Source of the DNA: Epinephelus fuscoguttatus
Taxonomy: Eukaryota; Chordata; Actinopteri; Perciformes; Serranidae
Length of the DNA stretch: 64,000 nt
NCBI RefSeq assembly: GCF_011397635.1
Contig: NC_064754.1
Coordinates: forward strand, 30,856,543-30,920,542
Direction: 5' to 3'
The stretch's first letter is position 1. Every line of letters begins with the position of its first letter. Position numbers and translations under genes: made by a program. Below, piece after piece: positions 1 to 14,900 of the stretch. The notes beneath the pieces were generated by a model. It did no database searches. It was not told the DNA's origin and was given only the letters and a program-made list of their open reading frames with translations.

Positions 1-839
1 CATAAAACAACCGGTGTAATAAATCTGTTTCATTCTTAAACAAGACAAAATACTCAAAAATGAAATATCCTATTCTGGATTTACTTGACCTTATACTTCA
101 TTCTACTTAACTTCGACCTATTGTCCTCGTTTGTGGACACTTTTCTGTGCCATCTAGTGGTTGTAAAAGCACAATACACTAATCCATGTAAAAACAAGAT
201 GGCAGCCATCTCTGCCAAGTCAGTCTGCAGCTGATCCAGACACAAATGTGGACAAGGTCCAAAACCTGATCACATTTTAGGGTTGAAAGTGGTTTATTTT
301 ACTGTTGTCCCTCTAGAGGACATTGGGACTTAATTATTGTTAACAAGATTTCATTTTTTTTTTTTAATAATTATCGGGTCCTACTGATCCCACATAGTTA
401 CGAGCTTGGTCTGTTTTACACCTCTTTTATTTTGTCTCATGTGTTTTATCTCCTCTTTGATCATCATTTCCAAGTGACACAGTTGTTTGATCAGATACAA
501 AAACCTTGGTGTCCCATGTTTGTTGACTGCCTTACAGACTTGATTATCCTCAACCATTTCTACACTTACTTAAAAAAAAAAATTGCTTTAGGGCTCGTGG
601 ATGGCACTGAACTGAGCTCCATCACATGTAGACACATGTTACAAATAATCTCACCAGCACAGGGGTTTTTGGGCTGTAGTCTCTGCTTGAGGATGACAGC
701 TAACGTTACTCCACGAGTCCTCTTAAAGAGACAGAGTGTATTTCCACTGCGTACAGCTGCAGAAAGGATGCGTATCGCTTTAAAGCCCGCATGACAGTCT
801 GTAAGGGGTGAAAGTGGGCTGTGTGTGTGAGAGTCGGTG
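1..839. other. 5' flank of slc25a10, no gene recognised
   Basis: AT-rich spacer with a poly-T run near 353-365. I see no exon with protein similarity. The short open frames at 432-794 (+) and 566-1119 (-) overlap each other and have no recognisable motif. In mammals MRPL12 lies just upstream of SLC25A10, but none of its exons can be read here. Confidence 0.4.
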
Positions 840-1244
840 CAGTTCGGGGTTTTAGCATTCTCATACACCGCAGTCGACCTTTGGATCTCAGACCCCGGGG
901 CGAGTAGGCAGCTCCGCCGTTCACGGTGCCAATTGGCTGCTCTCCTCTCCGTAGCTGCTCCCTCCTCCTGCATGTTGTGGCCCTACACAGCCCCACGCGC
1001 ACGTTATGTGGCACGAGTGTGCGCGATGCTGCTGGAGCCCAAAGTCCCCTCGGTCCGTAGCGCAGTCTCTTATCGGAATGTTTGAAGATTAACGAGGTTA
1101 TCCGTGTCCTGTAGACCACAAGCTACTGCCAGCTGCAGGCGAGGAAGCCGACAGAGCAGAGCGAGCGGGCAGCGTGTCGAAGGCGGACCGACAGGACGGA
1201 AGTCACCGCGGTAGCTGCATCAGACAACGGCACATCACGGGACC
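840..1244 (+). promoter_or_regulatory. CpG-rich promoter and 5'UTR of slc25a10
   Basis: CpG density and G+C content rise sharply from about 840 and stay high through the first coding exon, in contrast to the AT-rich flanks, as for a CpG-island promoter of a housekeeping mitochondrial gene. No clear TATA box is placed. The start codon at 1245 has A at -3 and A at +4, a good vertebrate context. The exact transcription start cannot be read from sequence. Confidence 0.6.
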
Positions 1245-1334
1245 ATGACCGAGAAACGGATGTCGCGGTGGTATTTCGGTGGGCTGGCGTCATGCGGTGC
1301 TGCCTGCTGCACGCATCCTCTGGACCTGCTGAAG
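1245..1334 (+). CDS. slc25a10: slc25a10 exon 1 (residues 1-30)
   Basis: Begins at the ATG in a GGGACC context and ends after CTGAAG, phase 0, followed by donor GTGAGC. It encodes the first half of transmembrane helix 1 and the first carrier signature PLDLLK. Reading on past the donor gives a longer open frame to 1514, but the carrier homology stops exactly at the donor. Confidence 0.96.
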
Positions 1335-4300
1335 GTGAGCGGAAGGGGTGCTGGACAGTGTGTAACCCTCCGCCTGTGTGCAGAGGAGAGCAGGCCTGAA
1401 CACCAGGCTACAGCTGTTTCCAGCAGCAGCAGTCCCCCAAAACAAGCATGGTCACTGTTATTCGCTGACATCGCGGCATTAGACAACCCCTCTGCGTGCT
1501 GTGGCTGCAGTTAGCTTTTAGGGGGCATGCCATGCCATGCTCTGAGGTATCACATGTCTGCTATGGCATCACTGCAATGTCTGTTAGGATGTGCAAGGCT
1601 TTTGAAATATAGGGCACAGGTTAGGACGAGTTAAAGCTGGTCAACTGCTTATGATGAAGGAAAAATAACTGAAAATAGTTGCTGGAGTCATTGCAGAATA
1701 AACAGAATGACCCAATGTAGCTTTAACTCTACATTTAATTATGTTTTTTTTTATTTTTTTGAGAATATGGTAACTGTAAGATCACACTGACTATAGGGAA
1801 TATATGCTTTCCCCAGCCTGTCATCACCTGACAGCAGATGTGAGTCTGCCGCCAGTGGGGTCATGCATGTTCACTCTTGTAAATGTTTGCCTGGCTATGC
1901 TTCACAGAAGAGTAAACCAGTATTACATCTCTACCTGATGTCAAAATCCTTCCTCGCCTTACTTGCACCTCTCTTATGGTTGCACTGAAGACAGCAGCAC
2001 ATGACCTTGAGAACACTAAGTTGCAGTCATGGGGTGTGTAATTATGTAGGCAAAGCCAGTAATCAGGAGTGCTTCATTCGGGCCCTACCTTGTTTGGTAG
2101 CTGGTGATGCCATATAAAATTATAGACCTGGTAGTGGAAAACTAAGGAATTCAACTTTGAATGTGGTGATTCTTTTGCTTCAATTCTCATAAAGTCCTTA
2201 AAGTAATTCACCTTTTCCATTTTCTACAGACATTATTTTGTCTACACGTGTAGTAATACTGCTGTACTTGTACTATTGAGAATATCCTTACTGATAAAAC
2301 TTGATCCCAACCTGGCCATAGAGACCAGCAGACACGGGCAGACCCGGTGGCCTCTAGAAGACTGGTTTTATCAGCTGTGTCCTCAGAGGCAGATGGAGAC
2401 CGAGCAACATTTCCTGCTACAATTTGGCACGTATAATGACAGCAGAACAAAGTTATTTACAAAATCAAATGTAAACTCCAAGATTTTAATTCACTCTGAG
2501 ATCAGGTTAAAATGCAGCGTCTACTTGGTGAACTTAGTGTCAGTGCCACAGATGCAGCAAAATGTGTCAGTGCATGTCACCAACACATCAGCATGTACAG
2601 ACAGATCACACTCTGCCTTTTTATTTACTTATTCACCTAATATTTTTTCTTTAAAATGTATGCCTGTGATTTTGTATCAGTACATTGTTTTTAATTGTTT
2701 CTATAATGATTTAATTACCTATTATATTCCAACACAGTTCATAGAATTCACTGTCTTAAATTGTAGTTGTGCTGTGGCAACACATGAAATGTCAAAGAAG
2801 CTTACTGAATTGAACTGACATGTTTTCACATATGACCTCTACCAAAAAACATACAAACTACGGCCGTAACGGTACATGTATTTGTGTCGAACCGTTCGGT
2901 ACGCGACTTTCGGTTCGGCACGACCCTGTACTGAATTATTGGGTGCAGGATATTATTTTATTTTATTTTGTTTTATTTTCATTCCATTTTTGCGAGCCGA
3001 ACCATTTAAAATATCTAGTTCCCCGACGGACATAATTGAGTGACGGACCGACCGTAAATCTCCGCTTTCACTTTGTGCATTCTCGCATTTTGACAACATG
3101 GCAAGTGAGCCTGACGAACCTGACGACCCACCTGCAAACCTTAAGTCCTCCGTTTGGGAACACTTTGGTTTCAGGGTAAAATACGAAGATGGAAATAAAC
3201 AAGTGGACAAGACAAAAGCAGTGTGCTGACACTGCAGAACAGTGGTCGGGTATGTACTTGGAAACACGTCTAACATGCTAACGCATCTAAAGCGACACCA
3301 CCCGAGTTTGAACGTTAACCGGCACGACTAGAAAAAGCAATCTGGTGCAAACTACGATATCATCGTCGTTTAAAAAGAAAGAGCGTTTCCCTGACCATCG
3401 CGCTAAAGAAATAAAGTTGAGTAAAATTGTTTAAGCTACACTTTAGATATAACCATGTTTTGTTTACTGCACTTTAACAACAGGATTTTATATATATTTG
3501 TTTCATTCAAAAATTGTGTAAAAAGAGTTAACTGCTATGGTGGTATGTTTTAATAAGGTTACCAATAAGTAAAAGATATTTAATAGTTGTCTATTTTTTT
3601 CATTACTGTACCCAAAAAAAAACCGAACTGTGACTTGTGTACCGAGGTACGTACCAAACTGAGATTTTTGTGCACTGTTACACCCCTAATACAAACTATG
3701 AAAAAGAAAAACTAATCTCATGTACAACGCAGTTAACAAAAATGTGTTTCTGTATATGTATGTCAGTATTCAAAGAGGAAGAGAAGCCTGTTTTGTGACT
3801 GTTAGGAATCTTAATTTCACCAAGACTTATTTTCAAAGTCAGTTTTCATCTTCAGTGTTTTTGCTTTGTCAGGACTAAAACTAAAGTGAGGTTAACCATC
3901 AAAAGACCTAATGACCCAACATGTTCTCATTGGTTTAGGACTAGATTGAGTGCACATGATGTGGGTCAACATGTGAGAGTTCTTTAAAAGTCTAGTTGTT
4001 TTTCATGGGAAACCTTAGAGTGAATGTGAGACTCGTCAATTAATCTACAAAACCACAAAATGTGATATTCTCTGCCAGTCCGAGACACAGTAGGTGTGTA
4101 CTTGCTGGAGTTCTGATCAAATCTATTGAAACAAAACAAGCAGAATCTCTTGGGGAGATATCAGCATGAAGAACAACCTTGTCTGGGTTGCAGGCATGCC
4201 TCACTTTATCTATTCACTTATTCATTTTGTGTGTAGGAAAAAAGTTTACCTACAGGTTTTTAGGGTAAAAGCAACTGTTACATTTCCCCCTAGGCTACAC

Positions 4301-7300
4301 ACAGTGTAGACAAACAGCATCCAGTGACTCGGGTGTGCAAAAGAGCCAGTGTTTATTGGCTGTTTAATTTGGAACCAGTTTTCAGCTGTAACTGGTCAAA
4401 AATCTGCTAAGCTTGCCTGCGAGGCACTGATGTTGGTGTAACATAAGCTATTTACCCTTGGTAATGGACGGTTTGCTCAGTTGGGAGGCAGTGGCACTAG
4501 TGTTTAGAGTTTTAAATACACTACACTTCTGGAATTTAACTCCATGTTTTTAGTGTACTGCTGGTGTTTTCACCCTTGGTTACAGACATTACAAGCAGCA
4601 CTGTCGTCATCTGTGTATGTGAAATGAAGCCACACTCCAGACCATTTCTTCCTCTCTGCCATGACTCATGCTAGTTGCAAATTTCCATCAGCATAGGCGC
4701 ACGAGTTTGACATTATTGTTTTGCAATGTGCAACTGTCAGAAGAGCACGCCAGCAGGCCTGGAATTTCAGAATTTAGGGGCAAGGCCACTTGGCCTGCTG
4801 TGGAGCAATTTTTTTGAGGGCACAAAGGCCACATGCAAGGACATCAAGGCCTTGAGTAGGGGGAGTTGAGTCTATAAGGATATGTGTGTGTGAAAGACAT
4901 ATACACTGTATGTACTTTACATACTTTGTCAGACTTATGTATCGTATTGTTCTGTTTCATTTAATAACATTCCGAATTAAACAACGGAGTTGATGATGGA
5001 GGGAGCTTAGCGAGCCATTGTGCTTCCTGTTGGGAGTTGCACATGGGCAGTACCGATCGGTCAGGGCGTGTGGATCAGGTAGCAATCGAACTGTCACTTT
5101 TCCCAGTCCTGTCACGTGTCGATCATGTTACCATAACCAATCAAGTACATGTAGAATGAAGAGTGGGGTATCAAGGCCACAGTGACTGATGGGCATACAA
5201 TTTTCAAAAGGACATCAAAGCCAGCTGGTGAAACTCCTGCCCTGCATGCCGGTGTCAATGGAAGGAATTGATATGTTCGGAGGCATAAAATTCTGATGGA
5301 TTAAACAATTCTGAATTGGTTCATAGCTGGAACTCATTTACCACCCCTACTGGTGAATGGTTTCTATCCTTGGGTGGGTAAAAACTACTTTAAAGAATTG
5401 TAGAATGAATGTTTTCATCTCTATCACTGAGGACGTCCTTTAGACAGACTCAGATTGACTTACAGAAAAGGTTAGCATTGAGACAACTGCAGCTTGAGCC
5501 GTGAATTGAAAAAGCGAAAATGCTGCTGTAACTTGAGGCCTCTTGTTTTTTTGCCTATACCTGCCAAATTGGCACCAGTAAAGGTATGCGGACCTACCTT
5601 TTAGCAGTTCCTCATTGCAGTGCATCCATGTCTTTACAGACAACTATCACTGGATTACTCTGATACTGAGGAAAATCTTAAAATGTAATGTTTCTAAGGC
5701 ATGTTCAGGAGTTTTAACGAGCAGCTTTTTTCGGTGCCTCTGCTGCAGCTCTAACTGATGACCATGTTGCTAAGTGGGTCAAATCTGTATTCCAAACTAC
5801 AATAACTAACTGCCCCATCTTTTCAGAACAACATCATGCGCCTGTGCCCTTCACCTTACGGAGATTCCTAAAACTGAGAGTCAGTATTTGAACCTCAAAG
5901 TCATTCAGGTCCATTGTGTGAGTACAGAGGCAGCAGAACAAAAGAATGCGTCGCTGTCCAAATACTCACATACTATGCCGCATGTAGCTATGTGGCTTTA
6001 CACCAATCAAACTGCTAAAGTGGCAGACAGGTGAGGCGTGTTACTGATGTTGGATGAAGGTGAAACCATATGTGGTCAACTATCAGGACTGGTGCTTTCA
6101 TAAGGAGGTGCTCAAGCTTTTTTCTCATAAGATTCTAGAAAGTGTTGTTGATTAAAAAAGTGCTCTAAAAATCTCAGAGAATTGGAGAATATGTTAAAGA
6201 ACACAACAAAATGTTTTTAGAAATCCTTCATACATGCTGGAACTGAATCATTATGGATATGGGTGTGAGAGCCCTGTTTGGCCCATATTTAGTGAGATCA
6301 GCTGCAGCACAGTGAACATACAAACTGTTGACACTGCAGTGATAACACTGTGTTAGTTATGGATAATTTCATGACTTTCAAGGACAGCTAATGTTACAAA
6401 TGATTAAGAATGTGATGAAAACTGCAGGTAATGCTGTCTTTATCACTCTCATCTACTGCTGCATTTTGGATTGGCGCTTACATGGTGAACATTGGTCACT
6501 TTTATGAATCATGAAGTGAATTTGAACAGCTATTGCACCCTTTTCTCTGTGCTGCAAGCTTGGTCTGCGTGAGGACTGGGCTGTATATCAATATATCAAT
6601 ATTGTGATATGAAACTAGATATTGTTATTGATTTTGGGTTTCATGTTGTCTTTTCCTGGTTTTCCTGGTTTTACAGTGAGGGAATGTAATTTTCTGAACT
6701 AACTAGACTGTTGCAGCTGCTCTATTGTTGGCCTTTACCCACTTAGTCATTGTATCCACATTACTGATGATTGTCACAAATTTTATTGTGTAAATATTTT
6801 GTTAAAGTACCAGTAGTCAACCCTACAATATCGTTGCAATATCGATATCGATATCGAGGTATTTGTTCGAAAATTTCATGATATTTGATTCTCTCCTTAT
6901 CGCCCAGCCCTACTTACGTTGCAGTGTCTCCCATCACAGCTTGAGCAACAAAAGCTTGAATGGTACGCAGAATAAATGGAGGTAAATGGCAACAATAATT
7001 GCTTGTTTTTGTGTGCTGTGATACAGTAGAAAGTATTCTCACAATAGTAATAAGGATTTTTTTGAGAAGGCAAGGCACAAGGCAAAGGTATGAAAAATCC
7101 CCTGGAAAATAATTTCATCTGATCTGTGCTGCACTGTAATGTAGGCTACTACATGAGACCAAGCTTTTCATATGTTTAAAACAAAGACTTCAGTAACTCA
7201 TTTTGTTATTTTGTAATTAGGCCTACATCTTGCGTAGAATCATTTATTCAGGAAACAGAGATTTGTTAAATGGTAACATGTCAAGATTGCTCAACACCAG

Positions 7301-9626
7301 ATGAGTCTGCAGAAAGTTGTTCAACAGTAAATATCAAATGATTGACCCAGTTTTATTGTGCAGCCTGAGTAGCACATCTGTATTTTACTCTTGGATGATT
7401 TAACCCTGGATGGTCTGAAATGCTAGCCTGACATCACCACACTAAATTGTAAATGTAAATAAGTCTGGAACCTCTAAGTTCATTTTTTTGTTTCTAACCG
7501 GTTATCAAAAGATCGACGAGGTCTGCCTGTTTTAGACGGCCAATCACAGCACAGTAGTTAGTATGCGAACAGGCTACAGCATGCAGATATGAGTTGTTAC
7601 ATTATGAGTTGGTAGATAAAACTTCTGCGAAACCCTTTTGGAAGTACTCCAAACACATCTTTCTTTTCAAGGGAACTTAAAATGCAGTTGATTTTAGCGA
7701 CTATACACCACCCAGTTTGCTCAATACTAAGGTGGTAACAGCTTTAACAGAAAGTTCCACGTCAGCTTCAACAGCATTGGTTTTTTGAAAATGTCAGAGC
7801 AGTGCACCTCTTCGTCTCAAACACGCCCCATATGAGATAAGCTGTTGTGATCGGCCTGGCACGTTTCAGGCTGCTGGGAGTCTGCCCAAAGTGGCGGCGG
7901 ACCAGACACATCTGACAGAGTGGATGCACCAGTTGAAAAATGTTATTGCAACATTTTGTTGTGATTGCCCTGAGAGCTGCCATTGCAGAATGAAATTAAA
8001 CTAGCAAACGGTCCACCTCCAAGCTGAGCTGCTCCAGATGATGAATATCCCTCCTTACTCATAAAGCACTTTTAAAAACTTTTCTTTTTACCAACATAGC
8101 ATATAAAACACACACACACACGTGAACCCAAAGTTTGCTCTGTTCTCTGTCAGCACATTGTTGATTTTGTTGCAACAGCTTATACAGCTTAAAAAGTGAA
8201 TGGCCTCATAATGCTGCACACTCAGCAGAGCATCTAAATTTAGGACTGAAGTGTAATTTAGAGTAGAGAATATGTGAATGTGGTTTTGAGCAGGGAAGTA
8301 GGGTTTAAGCAAACACACATATCACATGAGCAAAGATTGCCTAGTCATGTTACATTGATTTCCTCTTTGGTGTTAACCCAAGACATCCATTATATCAACA
8401 GATAGACTGCTCTATTGTCCCAAACAGGATTTACCTGACCTCACCCTAAAAGACTTTTTCAGCCAGACACTTATCAACTCATCTGGGTTTAATATTTCAC
8501 CATGTTGTGTGTGTACTTGTGTGCAAGGGTGTTTCTGTGCACATTAGCTTGCTGATGGCTCAACACACATTTGCACAACACTCTGTGGTTCACTTTATCA
8601 GAGCTCTAAGGAAAATACCAGAGTTACGTCTAGATTAAATTCCCTGAAGTAACTGTGCAAGTATTTTGATTTTTCCCCCACACTATGACCCTGGCTCAAA
8701 AGTAGACTGTGTAGTGTTATCAAAGACAGTTTTTGAAAGAGTTAAGTTTGTAAGATTTTCTACGTCATGTGAGCTCCCTGGCTCTATAGATACCAATGCT
8801 TATGGTTGGTCCACCACTTTGGACGAGCGATTAGTCATCTAAACAAATAAATGTCCACCTCCTCGCTAGTCGGCACCAGAAATATTAGTCGGTTATACCA
8901 ATCAGCATTTTATTCATGTACAAGGCTGCTCAACTGTCATGCAGCCGCCCACCACTAGTGGGTGCTACAGAGCTGTCAGACAGCAGTTCCTATCCCCGTG
9001 GTAATGCTCGAGTAGACTGGAGTTTTAAAACAGCACAGTGGGAAATCCGAGAGATGTCCTCTCATCGCCGTTTGGCAGTACTTTGATCTAGAAAATGAAA
9101 ACAATGGAGGCTGTGTCAGAAAAAACTGGCATATAATCACTCGACTGAAGCAATGTGCAATGTTAGCATGCTAATATGATAAACATGGTAAACGTCGCCT
9201 TGTAAAAATTGGCATGTTAGCGTTGTCATTGTTAGCATGTGGATGTTAGTATTTAGTTTCTTGTGGGGTCTTGTTTTCATTCTGTCTTGTGATGATGGCA
9301 CCGTGTGCACGAGTATAACATGGCAGAAAATGTAAGAGAAATTTTAAAGAAGAAATTGGTAGTTTAGGCCAATGTCTCGTCACCTGAGGCATCATTTTAT
9401 GCTAGGTTTGTAATACATATACAAACATGTTAAAAGTTATGAAAAGGTAATAAATACAAATATCTAATGACCTATGACCTGCAGTAAATGAGGGTATAAT
9501 TTATGTAAATTTAATAAAGGATAGTAAAATGTGTTTGCAGCGCTTAGTAGCCTTGAAACTCAAATACTGATTAGAACAGAGGACAAAGGCCATGTTGTAG
9601 AGCTGCTGATGACCTCTGACAGGGAC

Positions 9627-9668
<42 letters not shown>

Positions 9669-11935
9669 CCTCCTCCTCTTTACTCATTGTGGTCAGTATT
9701 ACTCAGCTTGTGAAAACAGTTGCATGACTTCTTCTGTAACTTGGGAAACTTTTTCAAATCCGAGAAACTAACCCAGATGATGTCATAGTAATGTCATCAG
9801 GGACTGAATCAAGTTAATAGAAAGCCTGTGTTGTAAACTGGAAGGTTGGAGTTTCAAAGACTCGTGACAGCAAGGGACTAATTAAAGAAGTGCAGGATCC
9901 AGTATTTTTGGAGTTTGACCTACAGTAAAGACTGAAATTAAGGATATCTCACCCTCTCCTGACTAGATTTTGGCAACTGGTCTTACAGCTTTATGGAAGT
10001 GCGATAAAGTGGTTCAGGGATGACTTGTTTTTTTTGTTTTTTTTTAAAATTCCAACCCGGAAGTTAGCATCGCCCTGGTACCCTACCCCCCCCTTGGATT
10101 TTGGATCATTGCAGACAATAAATTTTGTGGCAAACAAAAGTTTATGATACTTACACATTTTGTTGAGCAAGATAATCTTCACAAGTGAACACCACTTTTA
10201 TGATTTCTGAAGCCGAAATGCAATTGGCACAAGTACGAAGCTAATGTAAGGCTATAAACGAACAACACAGCAGTCGGTGAAGTCACATGACTTCATCGTC
10301 TCTACTATGACAAGGCTGTAAAACTGTGTTCAGCATGATGTTGCTCTTAAGGCTCATTTAGCTACTTGTTAGCAACTGCCATTTTTTATGACAGGTAAAT
10401 ATGTCAAAATTCACAGGGGGGGTATTTACAGATGTATTTTATGCCGTAGAACAAAATGTGAGAATATTTTATCCTTTCAGGCATGCTAATCAAAGCCCTT
10501 TTTTAAAAAAAAAAACAAAAAAAACAAAAAACCCATCGTCTTCAAGACAAGCAAACCAGAAGAGCAAAAATCTGGGTTTCTGGGTTTTGAAACTAATTGC
10601 TGCACAACCCTTCAGCCTACTGTACCACTTAAGTACCCCTTGACACATGTAGCTCTTTGACACATTTAGTTGCCCTTATATGTAAACTTGTGTCTAAATT
10701 GCCCCACAAAAGAAGTTGTTGCATCTGTGTTTTGTCAAATGTTTTCTTTATCATGTTGTTGAGTGCTAATTCATGACGGTCTCTCCAGGTACACCTGCAG
10801 ACACAGCAGGAGGTGAAGAAGAGGATGGTTGGGATGGCCATTCATGTGGTGAGGAGTGATGGTGTGCTGGCTCTTTACAATGGCCTCTCTGCCTCCCTCT
10901 GCAGACAGGTATGTGTTTCTGTGTGCATGCACAAGACTGTTCTTGAGCCTTTGTATGTTGTTGTGTTTATTAGTTTGTACTTTCTGTTTGTTTGTTTGAT
11001 TTTTTTTTTAACCTGCAACCGGTAAGTCACATTTAGAGTGGTAAGCTAGCTAAGATGATAGCAATAAAATGTTGGTAAAAGACAGGTAAAACTATACTGA
11101 AACAGACAGTAATGCTAAAATAAGGCTAAAGGTGGGTGAAGAACAGACACAATTACCACAGAGTTTATAACAGTCTTGACTTCGAGCAGAAACATTGACG
11201 CTTGTCACTGTTTACATTTGAATTTGACCCTTTTCTTTATCATTATCCCATCTTTTTAAAATAATCATAATGATGAACTCTATTTATACAGCACTTAAAG
11301 CTTCAAGCTTTTCAATACTGCAATAAAAAAACAGACAAGTGAAAATAAGTTAAGAATACAATTGAGTAAAGCATCCACCAATAATGACAGATGTGTTTGA
11401 AATAAATCTGTAATACTAGCATTAATAAAAGGTTATCTTCAAAAGAAAAGTTTGGAGAAATTATTTTATACTACCACTCTGCTTTCTTTTGTGTACATGT
11501 AAAGTCCAAAAAAAGAGTGTTTTTTTTCTCAGTTGTTTCTCTAAACATGATGTACTTATTAAGCATGTTTCTGGTTAGAGAAGAGAGAGTATGGCAGACC
11601 ACATTAGAACAGTTTATGGGTAACTTAACTGTGACAGGTCTATTCTAATGAGATTCAAATACATTCATTCATTCATAAATATTGCATCCTGTTTACTTTT
11701 AATAATAAAACTGGTAGATTTGCCAAAGGCTCCTCCTAGTGGTTGAAAGAAATAAAATGTTAGATAGTGAGGACAGTTGAGGATACTCATCCTTTTACCT
11801 CTCCTCTGCTCTCAGATGTCCTATTCCCTCACCAGATTTGCCATCTATGAGACAGTGAGGGACATGATGGGGAGCACAAGCCAGGGCCCCATGCCCTTTT
11901 ACCAGAAGGTCCTGCTGGGAGCTTTCGGAGGTGGG

Positions 11936-11988
<53 letters not shown>

Positions 11989-14900
11989 TCCTGTAATTCT
12001 GTCTTCGTGAGGACCCTCATTGACATAATGCATTCCCTCGCCCCTCACCCTGACCTTAACCATCACAACCAAATGCCTATCCCTAACCCTGACCTAAACC
12101 TAATTCTATCCTAAACCATAAAACCTAGTCTTAACCCTCAAAGAGACCTTTGAAAAAGTGGGGACCAGCCCAAATGTCCTCACTTTGCAAAAATGTCCTC
12201 ACTAAAATACATTTTGTTGGTCCTCACTGTGTAGCATGTACAAGTAAAGATGCACACACGGATGCACACACGCAGGCACGCAGGCACGCATGCACGCATG
12301 CACACATAAAATTCAAACAATATTCAAGGTGGTAAATTTCTATGGCAATTAATAGAAATTTATGGGAATTATCGGAAAATAATGAGAATAAAGCTCATGC
12401 TGGCTTTAAAATCGAACATTTTACCCCATCATAAGCGGGCATAATCCACTCATTTGTCAAATAAATCCCATGTATTTGTCAGAAAAATAGCCACAGTGTG
12501 AAATGTGCCATGTGGTGAGTTAGCTAGCTAGAAACGCAAATTTGCGTGACGGAATGACTCGTAACTAACACAGAAAGATACTGTGAAAATCTGAGCGCAC
12601 AGTGTAGGCTGTGTGCAAACTTTAAAGTCAACTAATTTATAAAAAAATGTTTTGGCATAAAGAATGAATAAACACAGTCTACACTCATCAAGTAACATGC
12701 TAAGTCAAGCTACATTCAACAGGGTGACAGCTAGCTCGCAAAAGCTAAAAGAGGGTGTCATAAAGTGAACTTTGCTTTAGACTACTGTATGTTGGTTGAC
12801 TGAAATATATGAACTGTAAGTGGCACCTGTTCAAAATTGTGTGCTAACAAAATTTCTCTGCTCACAGGTTTCACTGGTGGGTTTGTTGGCACGCCAGCTG
12901 ACATGGTGAATGTCAGGTAACATGCTGTGATGTCTCATTAATCTCATGAATATGAACACATTTAAAATCATTCCAAACAAGCAAACCAGTCTTAACCCCT
13001 TTAATTACCTCCAGGATGCAGAATGACATGAAACTACCACCAGAACAGAGGAGAAAGTGAGTGTTGTAACTTTCTGTAGCTAAACTTGTTCAGTTTAGAT
13101 GCTCTAAGTCTCTCATTGTAATTTAATTTTTCTTTCTTGCAGCTACAAACATGCCGTTGATGGGCTCTTTAGAGTCTTCAGAGAAGGTAAATCATAGTGG
13201 ATGTAACTTCATGTGAAGCACATAGCAGCATCATGTTTGACCTCTGACCTGTGTCCTGTCCCCCAGAGGGTGTGAGGAAACTGTTCTCAGGAGCCACCAT
13301 GGCCTCCAGCAGAGGAGCGATGGTCACTGTGGGACAGGCAAGTCACAGATATAAAATCTGTAGCTTTAAAAACTTCCTTTGAAATGTTTACACCAGTTAA
13401 GAGCAATGTCTGTTTCTTTATCTTTGTATTGCACTTTATTCCACCTGAGTTAACACAATCACAATTTAATTAATTCTTTCTCTTCAATACATTAAGAGGG
13501 TATTTGTTAATAATGTGAAATGGTATGTCAAGTTCAGAATCCATTAAGTCCTTTTAATAAGATAATGGAGTTAAATTGAGTTAAATTAAAGGTACATTCA
13601 TTTATCAGTGCTGAATCAATCTTGGAGATTACATTGCAGCTTGTTCAGATGATTCCATTTAAATGATGCATTATACATTAATCCATATAACCTCAGCCTC
13701 AGTTAACTTTCTAGAGTCTGTGTTGGCAAGCATATCCAGGAACCTCAGATTGTAGCGCTAACACAACTGAGCCCAAAAATGCCCACGTTTTTTCTCTAAA
13801 CCAAGCGCATAGTTTTTTCATCCAGACCGAAGGAAGTAAACCTGAAACAAAGCCTTTCACCTACATACTAAGTTTATTTTGAAAAGAGACTTCATGCATT
13901 TAATGAGTTAAAACTCTACATTTCCTGTGACAGCAGGAAGAAAGAAAGTCACAATGTATGTAACACACATACATTAACATGCCGTCCCTGAGCGTACAAA
14001 AGTGACATTGCAGTTTGACGTGTAGGGCCACTAACCAAGCTTCAGTATTTGATGAGATGGGAGTGAGAACGTGTCAGTTGATCCTGCATGTATTTGTGAA
14101 CCAGTTAAAGGCCAACATCAGTCGCATTCACCCATTCACACACACATTCACACACTGGTGGCCGAGGCTGCCATACAAGGTGCCACCTGCTACTCAGTTA
14201 TTAACACACTCACACACCGAACAGGCATCAGGAGCAATGTGGGGTTCAGTGTCTTGCTCAAGGATACTTCGACATGCAGACTGGAGGAGCCGGGGATCGA
14301 ACCACTGATCTTCCGATTAGTGAATAACCCGCTCTCCCTCCTGATCCACAGCTCAGTCACAGCCAGTGATCCCAGTATGTACAAGATTTTGGTGGATTCC
14401 AAAAGTCATGGTGAAGGTGAAGGAGTGGAGGATTGTGGGTATTTGAGCCTTTGTTAATAATAATAATGACACAGGGGTGGTACACAGTGAGGTGATTTCA
14501 TTCATTCTCAGAGCTGATCCCATGTCTAACATGTGGCCAGTTGCTTTATTATCTGTGGCTCATTACTCAGTTATATAAGTTGTATTGAGAATGACAGATG
14601 GGGTTTCGATCAGGAGAAAAGAGATGCATCAGCAAACTGATCGCTGAAATGACACAAGTTTTTCTTCTCTTACTTTCCCCGCCTTTAGCTGGCGTGTTAC
14701 GACCAGGCCAAGCAGCTCGTGCTGGGAACAGGCATGATGGGAGATAACATATTCACACACTTTCTCTCCAGCTTTATTGCTGTAAGTATCAGGTTTTATT
14801 TGTGTGCGAGTCAGTGTGAAGTCTAAAGGGCTGTTACGTAAACTGATGGTCTGCTGCTCTGCAGGGAGGCTGTGCTACATTCTTGTGTCAACCTCTGGAT

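Noticed and set aside
1245..1514. 89-codon open frame starting at the slc25a10 ATG
   Set aside because: Only the first 30 codons are coding. It reads through the exon 1 donor into intron 1.
2276..2818. 180-codon frame as an independent gene
   Set aside because: Only its first part resembles anything, a decayed LINE C-terminus; the rest is AT-rich read-through.
14190..14457. tRNA gene at the A/B-box match
   Set aside because: The boxes belong to a SINE head. There is no intact cloverleaf, and the same body recurs at 34.5 kb.
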